The notes under the pieces are model-generated. The model worked only from the letters and a program-made list of their open reading frames with translations, was not told where the DNA came from and did no database searches. Shown in pieces: positions 8,268 through 16,434 of a DNA stretch of 59,925 nt. The position numbers were made by a program, and so were the translations under genes. The first letter of the stretch is position 1, and each line of letters begins with the position of its first letter. The stretch spans positions 1 through 59,925 of the forward strand of contig CAMFDJ010000021.1 in the NCBI GenBank assembly GCA_945949085.1. Direction: 5' to 3'. Source of the stretch: an uncultured Lachnospiraceae bacterium. GTDB lineage: Bacteria; Bacillota; Clostridia; Lachnospirales; Lachnospiraceae.

Positions 8268-9602
8268 ATGGCAGAAGAACAGATCATAAAAAGAATTATG
8301 CCGCACAGCCTGGAAGCGGAGCAGTCGGTCATCGGATCCATGATCATGGATAAGGACGCAATTATAGCTGCTTCTGAAATTGTGAATGGCGCAGATTTTT
8401 ATAATACACAGTACGGAATCATATTTGATACGATTGTGGAGTTACATGATAAGGGACAGCCGGTTGATCTGGTTACCCTGCAGAATAAACTGAAGGAGAA
8501 GGATGTGCCGCCTGAGGTAAGCAGTCTGGAATTTGTCAGGGATCTGCTTGAACTTGTGCCGACCAGTGCCAATGTCTCCCAGTATGCGCAGATTGTGGCA
8601 GATAAAGCTGTGCTGCGCAAAATGATTCGTCTGAATGAAGAGATTGAAAATACCTGTTATAGTGGCAAGGAAAATCTGGAAAGCATTATGGAGGATGCGG
8701 AAAAGCGTATCTTTGAGCTTGTTCAGAAGCGTAACAGTGGCGATTTTGTACCGATCAGGCAGGTTGTCTTAAATGCCCTTGATAAGATAGAAATGGCAAG
8801 TAAGACAAGTGGAACAGTGACCGGTATCCCGACAGGATTCCTTGATCTGGATTATAAAACTGCAGGTATGCAGCCGTCTGACCTCGTTCTGATTGCGGCC
8901 AGACCCTCTATGGGCAAGACTGCATTCGTGCTCAATATTGCGCAGCATGTTGCATTTAAGGAGAAGGGATGCGTGGCTATTTTCAGTCTGGAAATGTCAA
9001 AGGAGCAGCTTGTAAACCGTCTGCTCTCCCTAGAATCCAAGGTAGATTCCCAGCATATCCGTACCGGTAATCTGACGGATGAGGACTGGACGAGACTGAT
9101 TGACAGTGCAGGTGTTGTGGGCAGATCCAAGCTGATCATTGATGATACGCCCGGTATTAGTATTTCGGAGCTGCGCAGTAAGTGCAGAAAATATAAATTA
9201 GAGCATGACCTGCAGATGATCATCATTGATTATCTGCAGCTGATGAGTGGCAGCGGCAGGGGCTCAGAGTCAAGACAGCAGGAAATATCAGATATTTCCC
9301 GCTCGCTGAAAGCCCTTGCGAGAGAATTGCAGGTACCGGTATTGGCGCTTTCTCAGCTCAGCCGCGCGGTAGAGCAACGTCCGGACCACAGACCGATGCT
9401 TTCGGATCTGCGTGAATCCGGTGCAATCGAGCAGGATGCCGATGTCGTGATGTTCATTTACCGCGACGATTACTATAACCACGAGAGTGAAAAGAAGGGC
9501 ATTGCAGAGATTATCATTGCCAAGCAGAGAAACGGTCCGATTGGTACGGTTGAGCTGCTCTGGCTGCCTGACTATACAAAATTTGCGAACCTGGAGCGAT
9601 GA
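8268..9602 (+). CDS. dnaB: Replicative DNA helicase DnaB
   Basis: A 444-residue hexameric helicase of the RecA fold. An N-terminal primase-interacting domain (PHSLEAEQSVIGSMI) is followed by a linker and the ATPase core with Walker A PSMGKTAF near residue 215 and Walker B IIIDYLQLM. QLSRAVEQRP and the SDLRESGAIEQDADVV arginine-finger region are intact. It unwinds DNA at the replication fork. No intein. A terminator follows. Confidence 0.98.
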   Translation: MAEEQIIKRIMPHSLEAEQSVIGSMIMDKDAIIAASEIVNGADFYNTQYGIIFDTIVELHDKGQPVDLVTLQNKLKEKDVPPEVSSLEFVRDLLELVPTSANVSQYAQIVADKAVLRKMIRLNEEIENTCYSGKENLESIMEDAEKRIFELVQKRNSGDFVPIRQVVLNALDKIEMASKTSGTVTGIPTGFLDLDYKTAGMQPSDLVLIAARPSMGKTAFVLNIAQHVAFKEKGCVAIFSLEMSKEQLVNRLLSLESKVDSQHIRTGNLTDEDWTRLIDSAGVVGRSKLIIDDTPGISISELRSKCRKYKLEHDLQMIIIDYLQLMSGSGRGSESRQQEISDISRSLKALARELQVPVLALSQLSRAVEQRPDHRPMLSDLRESGAIEQDADVVMFIYRDDYYNHESEKKGIAEIIIAKQRNGPIGTVELLWLPDYTKFANLER

Positions 9603-9674
9603 TTCTTCCGATAAACATTTGGTATAAGTCGGATTCAAAATGACAGGAAAGAGATAAAAGAGCTGGAAAACGAT

Positions 9675-9708
9675 GAAAAAACCGGATACGAAAGTATCCG
9701 GTTTTTTA
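9675..9708 (+). terminator. Bidirectional terminator between dnaB and ferredoxin
   Basis: The stem AACCGGATAC (9680-9689) pairs with GTATCCGGTT (9694-9703) around a GAAA tetraloop, with A and T runs on both sides. It can serve dnaB and the convergent ferredoxin gene. Confidence 0.93.
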
Positions 9709-9744
9709 AATCTCAAAATAAAAATGATAGCTTATGATGATTGA

Positions 9745-9915
9745 TTAAGCTTCCTCGATTGAGCCTGTAGGGCAAGCACCTTCACAAGCGCCGCAGTCGA
9801 TACATTTTGCTTCATCCACTTCAAATTTGCCATCGCCCATGCTGATTGCTCCAACAGGACAAGCACCTTCACAAGCGCCACAAGCAACACATCCATCATT
9901 AATCTTACGTGCCAT
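9745..9915 (-). CDS. 2[4Fe-4S] clostridial-type ferredoxin
   Basis: A 56-residue electron carrier with two CxxCxxCxxxCP clusters: Cys9/12/15/19 and Cys38/41/44/48. The start at 9915 is preferred because AAGGAGGA lies just upstream; a longer in-frame start has none. Such ferredoxins carry low-potential electrons for pyruvate:ferredoxin oxidoreductase, hydrogenase or radical-SAM enzymes. Being next to pflA, it may supply electrons to the activase (inference). Confidence 0.96.
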   Translation of the reverse strand: MARKINDGCVACGACEGACPVGAISMGDGKFEVDEAKCIDCGACEGACPTGSIEEA

Positions 9916-9968
9916 GATAATATCCTCCTTATTTGTATATTGATATTTTGTTATCAATGTTTGTCTCT

Positions 9969-9997
9969 ATTATATAAAATAATCTACACAATTACAA
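9969..9997 (-). promoter_or_regulatory. Promoter of the ferredoxin gene
   Basis: On the minus strand TTGTAA (9997-9992) and TATAAT (9974-9969) are 17 bp apart, about 55 bases before the start codon. Confidence 0.65.
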
Positions 9998-10046
9998 GTG
10001 TATTTTTATGGCATATACGCTGTATCTGCCGGTATCTGCAAGATTT

Positions 10047-10811
10047 CTATGCCTTCTGCTCCATCTCGGCGCGCCTTTTTTTGATGCCGTCTAAGATGAC
10101 TTTCTTTTTTTCAACAACTTTGGTCTTGTCCATTGGCGGTACATCTTTGAGCTTATACTCCATACCGAGCTTCTCATATTTTGGAATAGCCATATTGTGG
10201 TAGGGCAGGACATCCAGTGCCTTTAAATTGGAGAATTGACCGATAAAATAACCCAGATCAAATAAATACTTATCGTCATCCGTGATGCCCGGTACAACGA
10301 CGTGTCTGATCCACATATCCACATGTTTTTCATTCAGATAGGCAGCAAATGCGAGAATGCCGTCATTTGGCTGGGAAGTCAGCTCTTTGTGCTTTTCCGG
10401 GTCGATATGCTTGATATCAAGCATGACAAGATCCGTAAGAGGCATCAGCTTGTCCAGCTTGGCAATGAATTCGGCATTGCCCGGTTTAAATGCGATACCG
10501 GATGTGTCGATACAGGTGTGGATGCCTTTTTCCTTGGCGAGTGTGAATAATTCGATCAGGAAATCTACCTGCATCAATGGCTCGCCGCCTGTGACGGTCA
10601 GACCGCCTCCATTTTTATAAAATGCTTTGTTTCTTTCATACTGTTCCATAATTTCGGAAGCCTCCATCATGGTGCCGCCGACCATAGACCAGGTGTCAGG
10701 ATTGTGACAGTAGGCGCACCGCATGGGACAGCCCTGCACAAAAACAACAAATCTCGTTCCGGGTCCGTCTACCGTTCCGAAACTCTCTAATGAATGAATT
10801 CTTCCGCTCAT
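10047..10811 (-). CDS. pflA: Pyruvate formate-lyase activating enzyme (radical SAM)
   Basis: A 254-residue activase with the radical-SAM cluster motif CxxxCxxC at Cys28/32/35 (CPMRCAYC), then TVTGGEPL and the DTSG and LDIKH segments seen in PflA. It uses S-adenosylmethionine and one electron to install the glycyl radical on its partner. GAGGT lies upstream of the ATG. In this genome its target should be the separate 81-residue glycyl radical protein at 11322-11567 rather than a domain of PflB (inference from the split). Confidence 0.96.
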   Translation of the reverse strand: MSGRIHSLESFGTVDGPGTRFVVFVQGCPMRCAYCHNPDTWSMVGGTMMEASEIMEQYERNKAFYKNGGGLTVTGGEPLMQVDFLIELFTLAKEKGIHTCIDTSGIAFKPGNAEFIAKLDKLMPLTDLVMLDIKHIDPEKHKELTSQPNDGILAFAAYLNEKHVDMWIRHVVVPGITDDDKYLFDLGYFIGQFSNLKALDVLPYHNMAIPKYEKLGMEYKLKDVPPMDKTKVVEKKKVILDGIKKRRAEMEQKA

Positions 10812-10904
10812 AATTTTACCTCATTTCTTGTTAGTTATATGATTGTAGATGTTACATGGAATCATTTTTTGATATCATCAGTTGTCTGTATCATGTACCC
10901 TGAA

Positions 10905-11171
10905 TCAGAAATCGTGTCTGCGTCTTTTCATGCGGTATATGATCTGGAGTACTAAAGCAAGGGCAGGTATCCAGAAAAAGATGCAGCAGTAGATGCCAAA
11001 GCTGAAAGAAATGGCCTGCCAATAAGCCTTTGCACCATACACCGGTAAGAAATCAAACAGCTGAAAATATCCAATTCTATATACACAAAAAACATTTTTC
11101 AAAGTAACCCAAATCGCTCCGATCAAAAATATTCCGTATAATAGCTTGTATACACAATTCAATATTTTCAT
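10905..11171 (-). CDS. Small two-helix membrane protein, unknown
   Basis: The start at 11171 has AGGAG 7 bases upstream and gives 88 residues; a longer reading from 11243 is not supported by a binding site. Two hydrophobic segments (about residues 8-30 and 48-78) and a basic C-terminal tail RMKRRRHDF suggest an inner-membrane hairpin. It sits between the terminator of the pfl operon and pflA. I do not recognise a family. Confidence 0.6.
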   Translation of the reverse strand: MKILNCVYKLLYGIFLIGAIWVTLKNVFCVYRIGYFQLFDFLPVYGAKAYWQAISFSFGIYCCIFFWIPALALVLQIIYRMKRRRHDF

Positions 11172-11261
11172 GACGCACTCCTGATCTTGGAGAAAAACAA
11201 AAAAGAATGACATGGTTAGTATTCTCGTAAAACGAAAATACATTCATTTTACAAATGGAAT

Positions 11262-11296
11262 AGAAAATTACCCCCGTGCCGTAACACAGGGGTAAT
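11262..11296 (-). terminator. Terminator of the split pfl operon
   Basis: Minus-strand stem ATTACCCCTGTG (11296-11285) pairs with CACGGGGGTAAT (11278-11267), loop about six bases, followed by a short T-rich tail. Confidence 0.88.
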
Positions 11297-11321
11297 CACT
11301 ATCATCTTGTCCTGCTAAATC

Positions 11322-11567
11322 TTACAGAGCACCGTGGAATGTACGTGAAATAACGTCAGCCTGCTGTTCCGGTGTTAATTTAACAAAGTTTACAGCGTAT
11401 CCTGATACACGGATTGTAAGCTGTGGATAGTTTTCAGGATGAGCCTGAGCATCTAATAATGTCTCTCTGTTGAGAACGTTAACATTCAGATGATGTCCGC
11501 CTTTTGTTGCGTAACCATCTAATAAGTTTACTAAGTTATCTACCTGTGCGCTAGCTACATCTGCCAT
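11322..11567 (-). CDS. grcA: Stand-alone glycyl radical subunit of pyruvate formate-lyase
   Basis: An 81-residue protein equal to the C-terminal radical domain of classical PflB. It carries the [16 protein letters not shown] segment and the radical loop RVSGYAV with Gly56 as the predicted radical site, then [16 protein letters not shown]. coli PflB has this as its last ~80 residues, and GrcA/YfiD is a spare copy. Here the catalytic chain at 11876-13918 lacks the domain, so this protein should be an obligatory subunit rather than a repair part (inference). AAAGGAGG precedes the ATG. It is last in the operon, before the terminator. Confidence 0.93.
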   Translation of the reverse strand: MADVASAQVDNLVNLLDGYATKGGHHLNVNVLNRETLLDAQAHPENYPQLTIRVSGYAVNFVKLTPEQQADVISRTFHGAL

Positions 11568-11597
11568 GACAGTGAACCTCCTTTATATATTTATTCT

Positions 11598-11801
11598 TTA
11601 CTGATAATCGTCTAAGCCCTGGTGAAGCGTAGGGACGCTGCATGCCAGAGGAGTTCTGGAACAATCCGTACATCCCATAGTCTCAACAGCCTTAGAACCT
11701 TCGATCTTTTCGTCGACATCGACATTCACGTGACCGACACCTTTTGCCATGCCACCGTCAAGCTGTCTGACAAGATCTTCAATCATTTGATTCTCGTCCA
11801 T
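11598..11801 (-). CDS. Cys-rich partial paralogue of the glycyl radical subunit
   Basis: A 67-residue protein starting MDENQMIEDL, with TTAGGAG 8 bases before the ATG at 11801. Residues 10-29 align without gaps to residues 12-31 of the neighbouring radical subunit with about 11 of 20 identical (L-V...LDG...KG..H.NV.V). The radical loop is then replaced by a different tail with Cys44, Cys47 and Cys54 (MGCTDCSRTPLAC). It lies between the catalytic and radical subunit genes, 30 bases from the latter. A role in docking, metal binding or redox protection of the enzyme is inference only. I know no name for it. Confidence 0.85.
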   Translation of the reverse strand: MDENQMIEDLVRQLDGGMAKGVGHVNVDVDEKIEGSKAVETMGCTDCSRTPLACSVPTLHQGLDDYQ

Positions 11802-11825
11802 TTTTATTCTCCTAATAAAACTTCT

Positions 11826-11866
11826 ACCAGTTATGGCTGCTGTCAGCAGGAGCTGACAGCGCCGGT
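11826..11866 (-). promoter_or_regulatory. Intercistronic stem-loop between pflB and the Cys-rich gene
   Basis: A perfect 9-bp stem (11839-11847 with 11852-11860) carries a four-base loop and is extended by ACCGG/CTGGT pairing after an internal bulge. No T run follows on the transcribed strand, so it is more likely an mRNA processing or 3'-protecting structure than a terminator. It could set unequal amounts of large and small subunits. Confidence 0.7.
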
Positions 11867-11875
11867 TTATCATAA

Positions 11876-13918
11876 TTATTTGCTTAAGTCAACTTCGATG
11901 TCGCCTGCAAATACCTGATCTTCTTTTCCGAGTGCTCCAGGAATGATAGAGAATGTATTGGAGATACCATCCTGTGAGTATTCAAATGGAAGCTTAGATA
12001 CAGATGACAGGGATGCTACTGCACCGTGTGAATCACGACCATGCATTGGGTTAGCACCCGGAGCGAAAGGCTGACCTTTCTTACGTCCGTCAGGTGTGTT
12101 ACCTGTAGCTTTTCCGTATGTTACGTTTGAAGTAATGGTCAATACGGACATTGTAGGATAGCTGTCTCTGTAGGTGTGATGTCTGCGGAGCATGATCATG
12201 AACTTCTCAACTAAGTCGTGAGCGATTGTATCTACTCTGTCATCATCGTTACCATATTTCGGGAACTCACCCTCTGTCTTGAAGTCAACAATGATGCCGT
12301 CTTCATCACGGATCGGTGTAACCTTTGCATATTTGATTGCTGATAAAGAGTCAGCTACTACAGAAAGACCTGCAAAACCTGTTGCGAAGTATCTGTAAAC
12401 ATCTCTGTCATGTAATGCCATCTGAGCTCTCTCGTAGCAGTACTTGTCATGCATGTAGTGGATGATGTTCAGAGTATTTACATAGACATCAGCAAGCCAT
12501 TCCATCATGTCTGTGTATTTTGACATAACGTCATCAAAATCAAGAGGACCGTCACCCTCAACAGGACGGTACTTAGGTCCAACCTGTTTCTTGGTTACTT
12601 CGTCGACACCACCGTTTAAAGCGTACAGTAAGCACTTAGCAAGGTTTGCACGAGCGCCGAAGAACTGCATCTGCTTACCAACAACCATAGAAGATACACA
12701 ACAAGCGATTGCATAGTCATCACCGTGTGTGACTCTCATCAGGTCATCGTTTTCGTACTGGATGGAAGAAGTCTTGATAGACATCTTAGCACAGAATTTC
12801 TTCCAAGGCTCAGGCAGTCTTGTGGACCAGAGAACTGTTAAGTTTGGTTCAGGAGCTGCACCTAAGTTGTTCAATGTATTTAAGTAACGGAAGCTCATCT
12901 TTGTTACCATGTGACGGCCGTCGATACCAACACCGCCGAGAGACTCTGTTACCCAAACCGGATCGCCGGCGAAAATCTGATTGTATTCAGGTGTACGAGC
13001 GAATTTTACGCAACGCAGCTTCATGATGAAGTGGTCAACGAACTCCTGAATCTGCTCCTCTGTAAATGTACCGTTCTTAAGGTCACGCTGTGCGTAGATA
13101 TCAAGGAAGGTAGAAGTACGTCCGAGAGACATAGCAGCACCGTTCTGCTCCTTGACTGCTGCAAGGTATCCGAAGTAAGTAGCCTGGATGGCTTCCTGCA
13201 CGTTTGTAGCAGGCTTAGAAATGTCACAGCCGTAAGAAGCTGCCATCTCTTTCATCATCTTCAGAGCTACCATCTGCTCTGAAAGCTCTTCGCGAAGACG
13301 GATCACGTCATCTGTCATAACACGACCTGTAGAAGCCTTCTGTGCTTCCTTATCTTCGATCAGTCTGTCGATACCGTACAGAGCGACACGTCTGTAGTCA
13401 CCGATGATACGTCCACGTCCGTAAGCATCAGGAAGACCTGTGATAACGTGTGAAGAACGGCAGGCTCTCATTTCAGGGTTGTATGCATCAAAACATCCTG
13501 CATTGTGTGTTTTGCGGTGTACTGAGAAGAACTCTGAAATCTCAGGATCTACTGTGTAACCGTTATCAGCGCAAGCTTTCTCTGCCATACGGATACCGCC
13601 GTAAGGCTGCATAGAACGCTTGAAAGGCTTGTCAGTCTGGAAACCTACGATTGTCTCTTTGCTCTTGTCGAGGTATCCGGGACCGTGAGAAGTGATAGTA
13701 GAAACAACCTTGGTGTCCATATCAAGAACGCCGCCTGCTTCTCTTTCCTTCTTGGTTAAGTCCATAACCATTGCCCATAAGTCTTTTGTGTTCTGTGTAG
13801 GTCCTGCTAAGAAAGAATCATCTCCGTCATAAGGAGTGTAGTTCTTCTGGATGAAATCACGTACGTTGATTTCGTTTTCCCATTTGCCGCCTACAAAATC
13901 TGTCCATTCTGGTCTCAT
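11876..13918 (-). CDS. pflB: Pyruvate formate-lyase catalytic chain lacking the glycyl radical domain
   Basis: A 680-residue formate C-acetyltransferase chain (pyruvate + CoA to acetyl-CoA + formate). It starts at 13918 ([13 protein letters not shown]) behind AGGAGG; 22 further in-frame codons upstream lack a binding site. The adjacent catalytic cysteines are Cys406-Cys407 in AIACCVSSM. The [22 protein letters not shown] segment near the end is intact, but the chain stops after [11 protein letters not shown], where E. coli PflB (760 residues) goes on into its radical domain. The stop is not a sequencing-type break: the rest is a separate, well-started gene two positions downstream. Confidence 0.97.
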   Translation of the reverse strand: MRPEWTDFVGGKWENEINVRDFIQKNYTPYDGDDSFLAGPTQNTKDLWAMVMDLTKKEREAGGVLDMDTKVVSTITSHGPGYLDKSKETIVGFQTDKPFKRSMQPYGGIRMAEKACADNGYTVDPEISEFFSVHRKTHNAGCFDAYNPEMRACRSSHVITGLPDAYGRGRIIGDYRRVALYGIDRLIEDKEAQKASTGRVMTDDVIRLREELSEQMVALKMMKEMAASYGCDISKPATNVQEAIQATYFGYLAAVKEQNGAAMSLGRTSTFLDIYAQRDLKNGTFTEEQIQEFVDHFIMKLRCVKFARTPEYNQIFAGDPVWVTESLGGVGIDGRHMVTKMSFRYLNTLNNLGAAPEPNLTVLWSTRLPEPWKKFCAKMSIKTSSIQYENDDLMRVTHGDDYAIACCVSSMVVGKQMQFFGARANLAKCLLYALNGGVDEVTKKQVGPKYRPVEGDGPLDFDDVMSKYTDMMEWLADVYVNTLNIIHYMHDKYCYERAQMALHDRDVYRYFATGFAGLSVVADSLSAIKYAKVTPIRDEDGIIVDFKTEGEFPKYGNDDDRVDTIAHDLVEKFMIMLRRHHTYRDSYPTMSVLTITSNVTYGKATGNTPDGRKKGQPFAPGANPMHGRDSHGAVASLSSVSKLPFEYSQDGISNTFSIIPGALGKEDQVFAGDIEVDLSK

Positions 13919-14010
13919 TTTGTGAAAGCCTCCTATTAAAATAATATTGTTTTGTTTACGGGCGAAAGCCCGATAGTTACGCATAAAAATATGCTAATCC
14001 CATATCTCAC

Positions 14011-14039
14011 ATTATAAGGTATAAGTTTTTCACGGTCAA
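14011..14039 (-). promoter_or_regulatory. Promoter of the pfl operon
   Basis: Minus-strand TTGACC (14039-14034), 17-bp spacer, consensus TATAAT (14016-14011). The leader to pflB is about 85 bases. Confidence 0.85.
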
Positions 14040-14075
14040 GGTTTCAGTTGTTCTTTTTCGCGTACAAAACAAGGA

Positions 14076-14104
14076 TTGAATAAGTCATTGAAAAGGGGTA
14101 TACT
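14076..14104 (+). promoter_or_regulatory. Promoter of the DUF1858 gene
   Basis: TTGAAT (14076-14081), 17-bp spacer, TATACT (14099-14104). It is back to back with the pfl promoter, only 36 bp between the two -35 boxes. Confidence 0.7.
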
Positions 14105-14169
14105 ATGACTGTCGGTCTGTCTTTTTGACCGGAGAAAACGCAAAAACGAATCGTAGGAGGAATCATCAT

Positions 14170-14361
14170 ATGGCAGCTATCACAAAAGACATGACAATCG
14201 GAGAAATCATCAGACAGGATCAGACTATCATTCCGATTCTGATGGAGGCAGGTATGCATTGTGTCGGATGTCCGTCTGCACAGGGCGAGACGCTCGAAGA
14301 AGCAGCAATGGTACATGGCATGGATATTGATGCACTGATGAAAGCGATCAATGAGAGATAA
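14170..14361 (+). CDS. DUF1858 redox-disulfide domain protein
   Basis: A 63-residue protein with the DUF1858/hybrid-cluster-associated pattern: [15 protein letters not shown], a central [19 protein letters not shown] and a C-terminal helix. The CVGC pair is the expected redox disulfide. AGGAGG precedes the ATG at 14170. It diverges from the oxygen-sensitive pfl operon and shares its regulatory gap, so a link to redox state is plausible but unproven. Confidence 0.87.
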   Translation: MAAITKDMTIGEIIRQDQTIIPILMEAGMHCVGCPSAQGETLEEAAMVHGMDIDALMKAINER

Positions 14362-14426
14362 GCTTCTTTTGCAGAGTGTGCAAAATGGAGTCGCATTGAG
14401 ACATTTAGAAAAAGAAAACAGAAAGA

Positions 14427-14462
14427 AAAGCGGCAGCTACATTTCAGCTACCGCTTTTTTCT
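14427..14462 (+). terminator. Terminator between DUF1858 and mecA
   Basis: AAAGCGGCAGCT (14427-14438) pairs with AGCTACCGCTTT (14446-14457) with one mismatch-type position, followed by T6. A-rich flanks suggest bidirectional use with convergent mecA. Confidence 0.9.
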
Positions 14463-14559
14463 GTTTTCTTTTTTGTATGCATCATTCATTTGTGTTTCTA
14501 CTTAAAAAGGATATGAAATACTTGCAATACCTCGATCCTTCCGACCAAAGCAGACGGAT

Positions 14560-15312
14560 TTAAATCTGTGCCAGTGCGTGCAAGGCATCTCTTCCGAGAA
14601 TCTGCGTGTAATGCTCCTGAATAAATGCAAGCTTCGGTGCTCCGCCCTTTTCCACTCTGCCGTACTCGGATGCCATATTGAGGACACGGGCAAACTGCTC
14701 TGTCGTCTGGCGGCCGAGTGCCATGAGAAGATAGTAACAGCCGTTTTCTTCATTCTTATAAAGGGCGTTCTGCTCTTCGTAAAATCCATCTGCACATCTT
14801 GCAAAGCGACATACATCGTTTAAATTGTCTGTGATCAGCATGCGAGGCAGTACCTCGCTTTTTTCTTCCCCACTGTCTGCATCCTGCTCTGAGGTGTCAT
14901 CTGTCTGCGGGAACGCCGCCTGTGCGCTGCTCTTGATCTTGTGAAACAGATCAAGCACATCATCTGCAAGATTGGAAGGCAGCGATGAAAACATATCATC
15001 CTGCGGATCTTCTTCATCGGAAATGCCCGGAGCAAAATTGGAAAAGCGTGTATCAAGTTCGTCCGGATCCTCCACCTTGGTGATGATGAGAACGATGCAA
15101 TCGGCATTGATCGGAATGGCCTCGATCATAAGAGGAATGTCCTCAGCTTCAAAGCCGAACTCGAAATTGGCCTGTTGCATCATGTCGCGGAAAAGATTTT
15201 TGGCTTTCTCACTGCCGTAGGCAAGTTCGCTGATTTTCAGTTGTCTATTTGCAAGATCAGCGCCGGTAAGTGTGCAGCGGATCTGATGGTCATTTACTTT
15301 TTCGATTTTCAT
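14560..15312 (-). CDS. mecA: MecA-type adaptor protein (negative regulator of competence family)
   Basis: A 250-residue adaptor. The N-terminal substrate-binding part starts MKIEKVNDHQIRCTLTGADL and includes LFRDMMQQANFEFGF. It is joined by an acidic Ser/Asp/Glu-rich linker (about residues 95-150) to a C-terminal domain with YYLLMALGRQ and FARVLNMASEYG. MecA proteins hand substrates to the ClpC unfoldase and are a regulatory hub in Firmicutes. GGAAG lies upstream of the start. Monocistronic, with its own promoter. Confidence 0.93.
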   Translation of the reverse strand: MKIEKVNDHQIRCTLTGADLANRQLKISELAYGSEKAKNLFRDMMQQANFEFGFEAEDIPLMIEAIPINADCIVLIITKVEDPDELDTRFSNFAPGISDEEDPQDDMFSSLPSNLADDVLDLFHKIKSSAQAAFPQTDDTSEQDADSGEEKSEVLPRMLITDNLNDVCRFARCADGFYEEQNALYKNEENGCYYLLMALGRQTTEQFARVLNMASEYGRVEKGGAPKLAFIQEHYTQILGRDALHALAQI

Positions 15313-15365
15313 AGAGAATCACTTCCTTCATTATTCGTTAAAAATCGACCTTATTTTGTAAAGGT

Positions 15366-15394
15366 ATCATATCTCTAATGTAGATTTTAGTCAA
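15366..15394 (-). promoter_or_regulatory. Promoter of mecA
   Basis: Minus-strand TTGACT (15394-15389), 17-bp spacer, TATGAT (15371-15366), about 54 bases before the ATG. Confidence 0.75.
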
Positions 15395-15867
15395 TAGAAC
15401 TTTAGCTTTCGCAAAAGAATTTTATAAAAAATTTAAATTTACTCTTGCCAAATAAAACAGCTTCTTTTATAATTTTCCCAAGAGATGTTTCCGGACAGTC
15501 CCGCACTGGAAAGGAGGCATGCCACACATAAGCCCTGACAGGGTTTTCTTTTAAGCAGACTCATACGATGTCATGATGAGTACCTATGATTATCGTATGT
15601 CTTTAAGGTACATACGTGCCGAGATCAAACTATTTTCCCTAAATTTTTTACAACATAATTCGATTTTTTGGTTTTATAACATACGTTTATTTTCTGAACA
15701 TTTAATCTCAGTAGTGCACGTCCGGCTTCATCTCTTGCAAAATCTATACACCATATCTTCATCATATTTTCACCATATTTTATAAATATGATACATCAAA
15801 CGGAATTATTAATGAAAATATCACAGAATCCTTTTGGCAGGAAAGATATGGTGTAAAAGGAGGAAAT
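15395..15867 (+). other. Gene-free AT-rich spacer with foldable segments
   Basis: No convincing gene is seen. A short Shine-Dalgarno-led ORF (GGAAAGGAGGC then ATG at about 15519, 11 codons) runs into a small CCCTG/CAGGG hairpin with a T-rich tail (15533-15552). Next comes a stem-loop at 15562-15599 (CATACGAT...ATCGTATG extended by TCAT/ATGA). A second CATACG at about 15611 and an AGGTAC/GTACCT pair offer competing foldings. Whether this is an RNA leader or an unexpressed spacer cannot be told. Confidence 0.4.
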
Positions 15868-16176
15868 TTGAAAGAGCATATGGAGAGTAGAGCGCGAGAA
15901 GGAGGAGAAAACAAAAAGCCTGAAGACGTGGATGTGATCCTGAAACGCATCGAAAAAAAGGTAAATGCAATCTCTGAACGGGTGATTCGGCTGGAACGCG
16001 TGCTGAAGAATGCAGCCGTTCCGGTGTGTGAGCCACCAAGCGCCTATCAGGCAGAAGTACGAGAGGTACAAGAGGTACAAGAGGTACAAAAAGAAACGAA
16101 TCTGATGGCCGACTACATTTTGGACGAGGCCGGCAGAGTCACAAATATCCAGTTCAATCTTGTGAAGAAACTGTAG
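15868..16176 (+). CDS. Hypothetical coiled-coil protein with EVQ repeat
   Basis: Reading from TTG at 15868 (AGGAGG 4 bases upstream; ATG at 15880 is the alternative) gives 102 residues. It is charged, with a predicted helix or coiled coil (ILKRIEKKVNAISERVIRLERVL), a Pro-containing hinge, three tandem EVQ units, and a C-terminal MADYILDEAGRVTNIQFNLVKKL. The repeat is a 9-bp unit GAGGTACAA in three copies at about 16062-16088. No family recognised. Confidence 0.55.
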   Translation: MKEHMESRAREGGENKKPEDVDVILKRIEKKVNAISERVIRLERVLKNAAVPVCEPPSAYQAEVREVQEVQEVQKETNLMADYILDEAGRVTNIQFNLVKKL

Positions 16177-16434
16177 TTCTCCAAAGCCATGAAGCTACAG
16201 CCTCCGCGGTGCATCGGTATGGCACGGGATTGGCGGACGGATCAAAGCGGCAGCCCGCAGAAGGAAAAGAGCAAAAGGATAGCCCCTCTATGTGATTTGC
16301 GCGTGTTTCCTGATGCGGGCTGCCTGTACGAAAAACATATCAAAAAAAGAGATTTTATCAAAATAAGATTGAAAAGAAAGGAGGATTGGCTTATACTATA
16401 TGGGAACAGAACATGTTGACAGGAGGTATCAGCC

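Noticed and set aside
13921..13984. N-terminal extension of PflB by 22 codons
   Set aside because: No ribosome site before it; the internal ATG at 13918 has AGGAGG and matches the family start.
16062..16088. Possible CRISPR or VNTR from GAGGTACAA repeats
   Set aside because: Only three in-frame 9-bp copies inside a gene with no spacers; an ordinary short tandem repeat encoding EVQ.
16189..16419. 76-codon ORF between two small genes
   Set aside because: Low-complexity basic translation, no ribosome site, ends just before a well-supported start at 16435.
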